From NCBI GenBank assembly GCA_030065055.1, contig JASJDS010000006.1, forward strand, positions 1 through 51,510: a DNA stretch of 51,510 nt, in the 5' to 3' direction. Of the stretch, positions 34,459-43,700 are shown one piece after another. Below the pieces are notes generated by a model. It saw only the letters and a list, made by a program, of their open reading frames with translations, was not told where the DNA came from and did not search any database. A program made the position numbers and the translations under genes. How positions within the stretch are numbered: position 1 is the first letter of the stretch; each line of letters opens with the position of its first letter. Origin of the DNA: Calothrix sp. MO_192.B10. Its GTDB lineage: Bacteria; Cyanobacteriota; Cyanobacteriia; Cyanobacteriales; Nostocaceae.

Positions 34459-35833
34459 AAATATCCAAATCAGCTACGGGACGCACTAACTGACCAGTAA
34501 CAATTCTTTGGGTACCCTCAGTAATAACTCTGTCGCCAGATTTAATAGCTCCACGTACCAGAACCCGATCGCTGTCTGTGTGTAAAATTTCTACGTCTCT
34601 TTTTTCCACTAAATAAGCTTTGGTTGGGGATTTCTGTTTCTCTGTTTCAGTTAACACATAACTAGACCACAAACCCCTTTCACCACGAACTAAGGCATTG
34701 ATGGGCAACCAGTAACCATTGGTAGGTAATTTTTGTGACAATTGCAACCTAGCAATTTGTCCTGGTGCTACAGATTGTGGTTGTGATGTTTCCAAATTGA
34801 GTATGACGGTGCGAGTCCTAGTAGTTGGGTTCACCTCTGGCAAAATTGATGTAACTCTAGCTGGATAACTCTTTCCTTCAATTGTTATCTGTTTGCGACT
34901 ACCAGGTGTAATTTTGTCAATTAACTGCAAGGGAATGCCAATTTCCACTTCTGGTTGGGTATTTTCTACTAGGCGCACCACCGATTGACCTGGATTGACA
35001 ACGGTTCCCTCATCTACTTGACGTTTGGAAATGATTCCGGAAAAGGGAGCTTTAATAGTACTTTTAGCAATGGTAATCTCTACATCGCTAATTTGAGCAT
35101 CCAGTTGCTTAACTACGGCTTTTTGGGCAGCTATCTGCTCTTTACGGGTTCCTGCTCGTAATTCTTGTAAATTACTACGGGCAGCAGCTAAACGCCTTGA
35201 CAGAGCATTGGCATTAAATGCTACTTCGTCATACTGCTCCCGAGAAATCGCTCCTTCTGTGTATAAATTTTTTCTTCTTTCTTGTTTAATTTCTTCTAAC
35301 TTCAGTTGTTGCTCTAAGTCTTGAACTTGGGCAAGGGCAACTGCTACTCTTTCTCGTCTAGGCCCTGCTTTCAGCTCATCCAATACTGCGATCGCTTGGG
35401 CTTTCTTCCCTAGTAATTGTTGTCGTTGTGCTACCAGATTACTGGTATCAAGTTTAGCAATTGGATTACCAGTAGTGACAGGAGATCCGCGATCGACTTT
35501 CAACCATATTACCCTACCCGATCGCTCAAAACCTAACTCACTGGAACGGACTGCTGCCACTTCTCCCGTATATGCTTGCAAAACAGAATAGGACTCCACT
35601 GCTGTTAATTTCTCAGTTTTTACAGGCAAAATATTTGTAGCAGCAGCTGTTTGAATTTCTGATTTTTGATTGGGCAAACGCCATACCCCAGTAGTAAAAA
35701 CTGATACTATCACTATGGCAGTCCCTGAGACTAATACCCACAATCGCATCTGTTGAGGAAGGGGTATTGCTTTCTTGAATGTATTTAACGGCACTTGTTG
35801 TCTTCCTGTCAGTTCCTCTTCCATTATTCCCAT
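34457..35833 (-). CDS. RND efflux periplasmic adaptor (membrane fusion protein)
   Basis: 458 residues. An N-terminal anchor (about 31-51, LWVLVSGTAIVIVSVFTTGVW) is followed by a first lipoyl half (GEVAAVRSSELGFERSGRVIWLKVDRG), a long alpha-hairpin coiled coil (about 125-235), the second lipoyl half (FSGIISKRQVDEGTVVNPGQSVVRL) and the beta-barrel domain (RTRTVILNLETSQPQSVAPGQIARL). It links the RND pump to an outer-membrane channel. Its stop codon overlaps a dispersed palindrome. A second in-frame ATG (35824) is an alternative start. The promoter lies in the palindrome-bearing spacer shared with padR. Confidence 0.88.
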   Translation of the reverse strand: MGIMEEELTGRQQVPLNTFKKAIPLPQQMRLWVLVSGTAIVIVSVFTTGVWRLPNQKSEIQTAAATNILPVKTEKLTAVESYSVLQAYTGEVAAVRSSELGFERSGRVIWLKVDRGSPVTTGNPIAKLDTSNLVAQRQQLLGKKAQAIAVLDELKAGPRRERVAVALAQVQDLEQQLKLEEIKQERRKNLYTEGAISREQYDEVAFNANALSRRLAAARSNLQELRAGTRKEQIAAQKAVVKQLDAQISDVEITIAKSTIKAPFSGIISKRQVDEGTVVNPGQSVVRLVENTQPEVEIGIPLQLIDKITPGSRKQITIEGKSYPARVTSILPEVNPTTRTRTVILNLETSQPQSVAPGQIARLQLSQKLPTNGYWLPINALVRGERGLWSSYVLTETEKQKSPTKAYLVEKRDVEILHTDSDRVLVRGAIKSGDRVITEGTQRIVTGQLVRPVADLDI

Positions 35834-35890
35834 GCCCTACTACATAACTAAGCAGCCAACACAATGAAACTTTGATTTAGTAGATAGAGA

Positions 35891-35920
35891 AAGTTTTATG
35901 CAACTAGTTGCATAAAACTT
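35891..35920. promoter_or_regulatory. Perfect 30-bp palindrome, predicted PadR operator
   Basis: The 30 bases centred on aactagtt (35902-35909) are exactly self-complementary; the core is atgcaactagttgcat. It sits in the 106-bp space between the divergent RND adaptor gene and the padR ORF. PadR-type repressors bind such ATGC/ATGT...ACAT-like dyads and commonly control a neighbouring pump and themselves. The right half overlaps the putative -35 of padR. Confidence 0.7.
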
Positions 35921-35937
35921 ATTTAATAAAATATATT
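35908..35937 (+). promoter_or_regulatory. Candidate padR promoter
   Basis: ttgcat (35908-35913) and tatatt (35932-35937) are separated by 18 bp, a plausible sigma-70-type pair. The -35 lies inside the palindrome, so a bound repressor would block it. By symmetry the opposite strand also offers ttgcat as a -35 for the efflux operon, but no good -10 follows. Confidence 0.4.
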
Positions 35938-35969
35938 AGATGTATTGTGAATGTCAAGAGGTTGGGGTT

Positions 35970-36563
35970 ATGGCGTTAGCACAAGCTGTGATGAGTCTGT
36001 TAGCTCACAAAGCCTATAGTGGTTATGAAATGACCAAAGAATTTGAAAGTAGTGTGGGTTATTTTTGGCAAGCAACTCACCAGCAGATATATCGCGAGTT
36101 AAAAAAGCTAGAAAAGGAAGGCTGGGTGAGTGTGGAAGTCATTCCCCGGGGAAAAGCATTGGATAAAAAGGTTTACCACTTAACTGAGCTAGGAAAGCAA
36201 TATTTAACTGAGTGGATTGACCAAGAATGCGAATTGGGAGCTATAAAAGAAGATATCTTGGTGAAAATATTTTCTGGACATTTAGTACCTGGAACTGTTC
36301 TCATACAGCAGCTAGAGATGCATCGTCGTCAGCATATGAAAAAATTGGCAATCTACGAAGGTATCGCTGAACAATTTGCTCATGCTCCACAGAAATTATC
36401 CCTAGATGAACTATGTAAATATATGACTTTGCGCCGGGGGATTATTTGTGAGCAGGAATGGATTAGATGGTGTGAAGAGTCTATAGAAATTTTACAGAAA
36501 GCTGATGTCATGTCATTAGGATTGAAGGGAGAAGAAAATAAAGAGCGATCGCATGTATCTTGA
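35970..36563 (+). CDS. PadR family transcriptional regulator
   Basis: 197 residues from the ATG at 35970; the frame extends ten codons further upstream, but MALAQAVMSLLAHKAYSGYEMTKEF matches the usual PadR beginning. The winged-helix domain (1-80) includes FWQATHQQIYRELKKLEKEGWVS and the wing KVYHLTELGKQYL. The C-terminal helices (about 95-185, EMHRRQHMKKLAIYEGI...) form the Vir/AphA-like dimerisation domain. It is divergent from the RND operon with a shared palindrome, so it probably represses the pump and itself until a ligand binds. Confidence 0.88.
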   Translation: MALAQAVMSLLAHKAYSGYEMTKEFESSVGYFWQATHQQIYRELKKLEKEGWVSVEVIPRGKALDKKVYHLTELGKQYLTEWIDQECELGAIKEDILVKIFSGHLVPGTVLIQQLEMHRRQHMKKLAIYEGIAEQFAHAPQKLSLDELCKYMTLRRGIICEQEWIRWCEESIEILQKADVMSLGLKGEENKERSHVS

Positions 36564-36687
36564 TAATGGGAAAAATATGATAGGGAAAGTTATATTTACT
36601 TATCAGCAAAATGCTTGTGGTTAAATATGTAAGGTTCTCCCATTAACCGTTGATAGAGCTAGATTAAATAGCCAAATTATTTACTAA

Positions 36688-38805
<2,118 letters not shown>

Positions 38806-38857
38806 ATATAGCTAAATGCAAACATAAACATGACATTTTTTCAGGGTAGTAAAATCT

Positions 38858-39097
38858 GGCGTTGCATAATTGATATGATGTTCGTTTAAATAACCGTCAT
38901 TGCGACCAAAGGGAAGCAATCTCAAAGACTTTGGGATTGCGTCGTTTCACTTCGTTCCACTCGCTGCGGACATATTATGGGTAATTTGCCGGACATCATA
39001 TGAAGTATGAATTAGCTCACGCAAAGACGCAAAGGCGCAAAGAATCGTTGTTTAATCTGATCGAAAATGTAAATTCATACTCTGATTCAGCAACGCC
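38858..39097. repeat. ggcgttgc-ended composite repeat
   Basis: ggcgttgc (38858-38865) and gcaacgcc (39090-39097) frame a non-coding block that contains MITE family 1 copy 2 and a gcaaaggcgcaaag-like segment. The termini equal those of 13086-13245, so this may be one repeat with a MITE inserted. Confidence 0.5.
38873..39001. mobile_element. 129-bp MITE, family 1 copy 2 (inverted)
   Basis: Ends atatgatgttcg (38873-38884) and cggacatcatat (38990-39001), one mismatch. Reversed, it matches 28182-28309 almost base for base, including the gtggaacgaagtgaaacgac core. It lies 182 bp upstream of the three-gene ATPase module. Confidence 0.85.
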
Positions 39098-39182
39098 TAA
39101 AATCTAGCCTTCAAAGTTGATGTAAATGCATTATGATTACAGATAATGAAGCTCTTTGCAAATATTCCCTGCATTTAATATT

Positions 39183-40379
39183 ATGTCTAATCGTCTACAA
39201 ATATTTAGAGAAAGAATGGCTGCTTTTGAAGGTGCAGCAAACCCCCAGGAAGCAATAGAAAGCGGTTATTATGTACGTGCCCCTGGTCAATTATTAGCAG
39301 AAAAATTATCTGCCCGTGTTGCTTTACGTCCGGCTTCTTCTCATTTATTAATAGGTGGAATTGGTTCGGGTAAAACAACTCAATTATTAATGGCTTGTGA
39401 AAATTTGAAACAAATAGGCGATATTTATCCTATTTATATTGATGTGAGTTTATATACTGATATCTCTAAAATTAAGTCAGGAGTTTTGACTGCGATCGCA
39501 GGTTTAAAATTATCCAAATTAATAGAAGCTAGCAGTGATAAAAGTATTCAAAAATTGGTAAAAAAAATTGATAATATTGCATATGGATATTCCGAAGAAA
39601 TTAATCTGGTTGATGCAATTGGCGTTGCAAGTAAAAGCATTAACACAATTAAACGGGAAGGAATTATTCCAGAAAAAAATAATTATGGTATTAAAGGTAA
39701 TTTAATTGAAGCAGTTCGTGATTTAGCTATACATATAGCTGAGAAGAATGATAAAAAAATTGTTTTATTGTTTGATGGATTAGATAGATTAGAAAGTACT
39801 ATGGCATTTTCAGAAATTATTGCTTCAGATGCAAAAGCTATCACAAATTCAAATATTGGTCTTGTTATAGTGGGGCCATTAATATCTTTATATTTAAATA
39901 ATCGAGCTTCTATTGAAAATTATCTAGATTATTTTTATCATCAACCTTGTTTTGATGTAGAAAACGACCCCGAAGCCTATAATTTTTTTGTTCAAATTTT
40001 AAAAGTTCGCTCGCCAGATAATTTTATCGAACAACCAGCAATTGATTTATTAGTGAAATTTTCTGGTGGAGTTTTAAGAGATTTAATTAATTTAACACAA
40101 TCAGCTATTGAGGAAACGTATATATCAGGAGAAGATCAAATAACAGAACAATATACTAAGAAGGCTATTTTGACATTTGCTAAAGCGCAAATGCTTGGTG
40201 TCTCAAATGATGAGTTGAAAATTCTACAAACAATTATGAACAAAGAAAAATTTATTCCCCGAACGGAAGAAGATATCAAATTATTAATTACTAGACGTAT
40301 TCTTGAATATGAATATCCCAAACAACGCTATGTAGTTCATCCTGCTATTGTACCAATAATCGAGGGGATATATGCTTAA
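39183..40379 (+). CDS. P-loop ATPase of a three-gene module (STAND/AAA-like)
   Basis: 398 residues from the ATG at 39183 (MSNRLQIFRERM); the frame opens nine codons earlier with a TTG, less likely. Counting from that earlier TTG, Walker A is GGIGSGKT (67-74), Walker B IVLLFDGLD (202-210) with DGLDRLES following as in STAND-type NTPases, and a sensor-like strand SNIGLVIVGP comes later. The C-terminal 100 residues look like a winged helix (MLGVSNDELKILQTI ... RRILEY). It overlaps the next gene by 8 bp. The family is not recognised more precisely. Its gene is visibly more A/T-rich than neighbouring ligA. A regulatory or defence ATPase is inferred, not shown. Confidence 0.75.
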   Translation: MSNRLQIFRERMAAFEGAANPQEAIESGYYVRAPGQLLAEKLSARVALRPASSHLLIGGIGSGKTTQLLMACENLKQIGDIYPIYIDVSLYTDISKIKSGVLTAIAGLKLSKLIEASSDKSIQKLVKKIDNIAYGYSEEINLVDAIGVASKSINTIKREGIIPEKNNYGIKGNLIEAVRDLAIHIAEKNDKKIVLLFDGLDRLESTMAFSEIIASDAKAITNSNIGLVIVGPLISLYLNNRASIENYLDYFYHQPCFDVENDPEAYNFFVQILKVRSPDNFIEQPAIDLLVKFSGGVLRDLINLTQSAIEETYISGEDQITEQYTKKAILTFAKAQMLGVSNDELKILQTIMNKEKFIPRTEEDIKLLITRRILEYEYPKQRYVVHPAIVPIIEGIYA

Positions 40380-40977
40380 ACAAGATATGAATATTAAATC
40401 AATTTCTATTGATGAATTTCTTCAGCGTGTAGGTTCGCAACCTCATGGTAATATTTGGTCAGTACTTGTCACGCCAAATTCAGATAATTATGAAGTCGTA
40501 GAAGAACTTGAAGAAACACTTTCTATTTTTACAGAATCTGAAGTAGGGATAATTTCTGCTAATGTTCCAGTCAATATTATTGTAGACAATATTAAAAAAT
40601 CTGCCGAAAATTATTTAATTATTTATAAGTTTGAAAATTGGAATAATCATAACTGGCGCGAATTTGACCAAATGCGAAGTAGATTATTTAAAAAATTTGG
40701 AGTTGTATTAGTCATGTCACAGGAAACTGTGAAAAATATGTTTACAAATGCTCCCAATATTGTTAGTTGGATAGGCTCAAGGGTATATAAATTTGCACAA
40801 GGTATGGAGTTATTAACAGAGGAGGAGTGTAAAACAAGATTATTAGCACTTCAAGAATGGTCAGGCTATTCCAATACTAAAGTAATAGAATTAGCAGAGT
40901 CACAACAGCTTCCTTCTGATCCTGAATATGGTGAATGGTTGGTGCTTCTTGGTCGGGAGGATTTAATTGGACGGTAA
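40372..40977 (+). CDS. Unknown protein, second gene of ATPase module
   Basis: 201 residues. The start at 40372 is preceded by GAGGGG about 6 bp upstream, inside the ATPase gene, and overlaps it by 8 bp. I do not recognise a named family. Residues 80-145 (ENYLIIYKFENWNNH, then FDQMRSRLFKKFGVVLVMS and APNIVSWIGSRVYKF) resemble the tail of P-loop domains in cyanobacterial STAND proteins, where a strand ending in a hydrophobic/WS motif precedes an APxxWSW-like segment; but there is no Walker A. It could be a degenerate ATPase partner or adaptor of the preceding protein. Confidence 0.7.
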   Translation: MLKQDMNIKSISIDEFLQRVGSQPHGNIWSVLVTPNSDNYEVVEELEETLSIFTESEVGIISANVPVNIIVDNIKKSAENYLIIYKFENWNNHNWREFDQMRSRLFKKFGVVLVMSQETVKNMFTNAPNIVSWIGSRVYKFAQGMELLTEEECKTRLLALQEWSGYSNTKVIELAESQQLPSDPEYGEWLVLLGREDLIGR

Positions 40978-41524
40978 AATTAATTGGGAGAATTTCTGCG
41001 AACAAATTCAACAGCGAACTTTACATTCTACACCACTAGCTGTGAAAAGTGCGAAGTCTTTACGTGCCGAGATATTTAAATGTTTGACTTCTGCATATAA
41101 TGAGGGTTTTTTGAATACTAAAATTCACGAAATACATAGTCTTTTAAAAATGACCCCTCAATCCAAGGAAATTATTGAAATTACCGGAGGACAAAGAAAT
41201 TTTAAACGCGTTAGAGAAACCCCCCACTTTGAACGAACAGATGGATGCTGGTTTGATTTTGCAATTCTGGTAAATCAGAAAGATAAGTCAGCGGAAGTCA
41301 TGGGATTTACTTTTGAAATCAGATTTGTAGACGATAACCCTATAAAATTTCTACGTTTTGACTTAAATTTACCCGAACATAATAATCAAGATAAAGGAAA
41401 ACGATTTCACATACATCCAGGTTATGACGAATTCATGATTCATAGCCCCCCAATGTCACCTCTAGAAATACTTCATTTGTTTCTATACGATTTATATCTC
41501 CCCATACGCCCTCGCTCGTCTTAA
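40967..41524 (+). CDS. Unknown protein, third gene of ATPase module
   Basis: 185 residues from TTG at 40967. A strong GGGAGG at 40955-40960 sits 6 bp upstream, and the gene overlaps the previous one by 11 bp, so coupling is clear. No known family recognised. An N-terminal helical part (1-75) is followed by a beta-rich part with FDFAILVNQKD, FTFEIRFVDDNPIKFLRFDLN and the motif HIHPGYDEFMIHSPPMSP (H-x-H-P-G). A conserved-looking RFD...HxH layout suggests a metal or catalytic site, possibly a toxin or effector; this is inference. Its 3' end is partly re-duplicated downstream. Confidence 0.7.
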   Translation: MDGKINWENFCEQIQQRTLHSTPLAVKSAKSLRAEIFKCLTSAYNEGFLNTKIHEIHSLLKMTPQSKEIIEITGGQRNFKRVRETPHFERTDGCWFDFAILVNQKDKSAEVMGFTFEIRFVDDNPIKFLRFDLNLPEHNNQDKGKRFHIHPGYDEFMIHSPPMSPLEILHLFLYDLYLPIRPRSS

Positions 41525-41558
41525 CCCTTTTGTGTCAATCTGGAAAGAAAAAATAAAT

Positions 41559-41637
41559 GTAGGTTGGGTGGAACGGAGTGAAACCCAACAATACCAACTT
41601 CTTCGGGTGTTGGGTTTCGTTCCTCAACCCAACCTAC
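41559..41637. mobile_element. 79-bp MITE gtaggttgggt, copy 1
   Basis: Perfect 11-bp inverted ends gtaggttgggt (41559-41569) and acccaacctac (41627-41637); the interior can form a long hairpin (ggaacggagtgaaaccc against gggtttcgttcc). Confidence 0.9.
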
Positions 41638-41753
41638 GCCTTCCCACACTCCCCACACCTTTTTTCGCTCACCCCCCACACACCCTCACTCATCTTAATT
41701 ACGCCACTCCCCATCAGACTTGAAATCAGCAACACTGGAAAGAAAAAATCAAT

Positions 41754-41832
41754 GTAGGTTGGGTGGAACGGAGTGAAACCCAACAATACCAAGTTCTTCG
41801 GGTGTTGGGTTTCGTTCCTCAACCCAACCTAC
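41754..41832. mobile_element. 79-bp MITE gtaggttgggt, copy 2
   Basis: The same length and ends as the copy at 41559-41637, in the same orientation and 195 bp downstream, with very few differences. The flanking sequence (ctggaaagaaaaaat before each copy) is also duplicated, so they arose by segmental duplication, not by two insertions. Confidence 0.9.
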
Positions 41833-41992
41833 ACCTATACTACACCTATACGATTTGTACCTCCCCACACGCCCTCGCTCATCTTAGTTACGCTACTCCC
41901 CATCAGACTTGAAATCAGTAATACCAAAAATTCTTCCCAAAAGACATAAAAACAGTTAAGTTTTGTTAAGGAGCTATATATAATGTATCTTT

Positions 41993-43348
41993 ATGAGACA
42001 GCAACTAACCGAAGGTAATGTTGGTAGCCAGCTGGTAAAACTGACATTGCCAATGATGGGGGGAATCTTTGCACTGGTTGCCTTTAACGTAGCTGACACT
42101 TACTTTGTGGGGCAATTAGGAGCAAAACACTTAGCAGCCATGAGCTTTACTTTCCCTGTGGTAATGACTCTGGGAAGTTTAGCTATGGGGTTGGGAGTGG
42201 GAGCATCATCCATTATAGCCCGTGCCATTGGAGAAGGCGATCGCACTCGCGTCCAACGGTTTACCACCAATAGTCTGACTCTCTCTGTATTGGCGGTAGG
42301 TATATTCGTCACCTTGGGTTTATTCACCATCGATCCCCTATTTACAGCCTTAGGAGCCGATGCAGACATACTACCCCTAGTGCGGGACTATATGCAGATT
42401 TGGTACTTTGGGATGATTTTCCTAGTAGTACCTATGGTTGGTAATAGTGCCATTCGCTCTGCTGGCAATACCACCACCCCTAGCCTAATTATGACCATTG
42501 CTGCTGGCATTAATATTGTTTTAGATCCTTTATTAATTTTGGGATGGGCAGGATTTCCTCAATTAGGGATCCAAGGGGCTGCTTGGGCAACTTTAATTTC
42601 CCGCGCCACTACCTTAGTTGCATCTTTGCTAGTGCTACATTTCCAAGAACGGATGCTTTATCTAAAGCTACCCAGCTTCCAAGAAACCTTGTGGTGTTGG
42701 AAAGATATTCTCTATGTGGGATTACCTGCGGCTGGCACTAGTATGATTAATCCCATTTCCATCGGTATAATTACTAGTCTATTAGCAAGCTTTGGTGCTG
42801 AGAGTGTCGCTGCTTTTGGCATAGCTTCCCGGATAGAATCATTTTTCTTGATTACCTTGACAGCTCTTTCTGTCAGTATTGCCCCCTTTGTAGGACAAAA
42901 TTGGGGAGCGAAACAGTATGCACGGGTAGGTAAAGCTTTAAGATTGAGTTTTCTGTTCAGCTTATGTTGGGGTGTGGCGGTAGCATTGATTTTAGTACCA
43001 ACGGCTTCGTTGTTGGTAGCTCAATTTAATACTGATGTCAACGTAGTTTCCATTGCCACTCTTTACCTGTGGATAGTTCCTATCAGTTACGGTGCTACTG
43101 GGGTAATTTTAGTCTCTAATGCTGCATTCAATGCCCTTGGTAAACCCATTCCCTCTGTTGTGATGACAGTCGTAAGGACGTTTGTCCTCTATATTCCCCT
43201 GGCATATCTGGGAGGGAGATTATTTGAAGTTCAAGGTATTTTCATTGCAGCTAGTATTGCCAACCTAATAGTAGGAATTGGCGCTTATGTGTGGAATCAG
43301 CAAACCTGTAGTGTAAGAGCAGCATTGGCCGCAGAACAAGCTTTATAG
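41993..43348 (+). CDS. MATE family efflux transporter
   Basis: 451 residues, twelve hydrophobic helices in two halves. It begins with LTEGNVGSQLVKLTLPMM; the N-half contains DTYFVGQLG and MGLGVGASSIIARAIGEGD, the C-half GIASRIESFFLI and APFVGQNWGAKQYAR, all typical of the MATE group (DinF/MepA-like). It exports cationic compounds with Na+ or H+ antiport. The best upstream purine run (aaggag, about 41969) is 20 bp away from this ATG, so initiation may be weak. Not obviously part of an operon. Confidence 0.88.
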   Translation: MRQQLTEGNVGSQLVKLTLPMMGGIFALVAFNVADTYFVGQLGAKHLAAMSFTFPVVMTLGSLAMGLGVGASSIIARAIGEGDRTRVQRFTTNSLTLSVLAVGIFVTLGLFTIDPLFTALGADADILPLVRDYMQIWYFGMIFLVVPMVGNSAIRSAGNTTTPSLIMTIAAGINIVLDPLLILGWAGFPQLGIQGAAWATLISRATTLVASLLVLHFQERMLYLKLPSFQETLWCWKDILYVGLPAAGTSMINPISIGIITSLLASFGAESVAAFGIASRIESFFLITLTALSVSIAPFVGQNWGAKQYARVGKALRLSFLFSLCWGVAVALILVPTASLLVAQFNTDVNVVSIATLYLWIVPISYGATGVILVSNAAFNALGKPIPSVVMTVVRTFVLYIPLAYLGGRLFEVQGIFIAASIANLIVGIGAYVWNQQTCSVRAALAAEQAL

Positions 43349-43700
43349 TGCTACGCGCTAGGGCGTGTTTTCAAACCCCAAAATCCCACAGGCTAAAGCC
43401 CGGAGGCTACACGAGCATTAGACGCGGAGCGGCTTCCCGCAGGGTAGCCTGCCTCTGCAGGCTCAAGACCTTGATTTTTCGTCTTTGGGTGAGAGTAGGG
43501 AACAGGCAACAGGCAACAGGCAACAGTTTCATCCCTGATTTGTCCCGGCTATCCATCCCCACCGCACAGGCGGATGGGGAATTCCGCCAAATTACTCCCT
43601 TCCCGGTGTAAGATTACCTATCTTCTTTTTCTTCTTCCTTTGCGTTCTTAGCGTCTTTGTGGTTCATTAAATCGGTATTCTTCTGGCGGGAAGGGAGTAG
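43349..43700. other. Convergent spacer filled with repeats
   Basis: No gene seen. It holds the inverted copy of the cgggaagcc repeat (43421-43439), a heptamer array (43498-43525), and inverted ctcccttccc/gggaagggag near 43598 and 43688. These separate the convergent MATE and TpsB genes. Confidence 0.5.
43498..43525. repeat. Heptamer repeat ggcaaca x4
   Basis: Units gggaaca, ggcaaca, ggcaaca, ggcaaca; same family as 24423-24450. Confidence 0.85.

Larger units (their letters stand above)
41486..41930. repeat. Reiterated 3'-end segment interleaved with two MITEs
   Basis: The end of the third ATPase-module gene (ctatacgattt... ccctcgctcgtctta, about 41486-41522) is repeated, diverged, near 41670-41735 and again, better matched, at about 41851-41925. 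The last two copies also share ccatcagacttgaaatcag. Between the copies stand two 79-bp MITEs. The whole spacer to 41992 is non-coding. Confidence 0.8.

Noticed and set aside
41532-41723. 63-codon ORF after the ATPase module
   Set aside because: Spans a MITE copy and reiterated non-coding sequence; the peptide is repeat translation.
43348-43611. 87-codon ORF after the MATE gene
   Set aside because: Runs through the cgggaagcc repeat and a heptamer array; no protein features.
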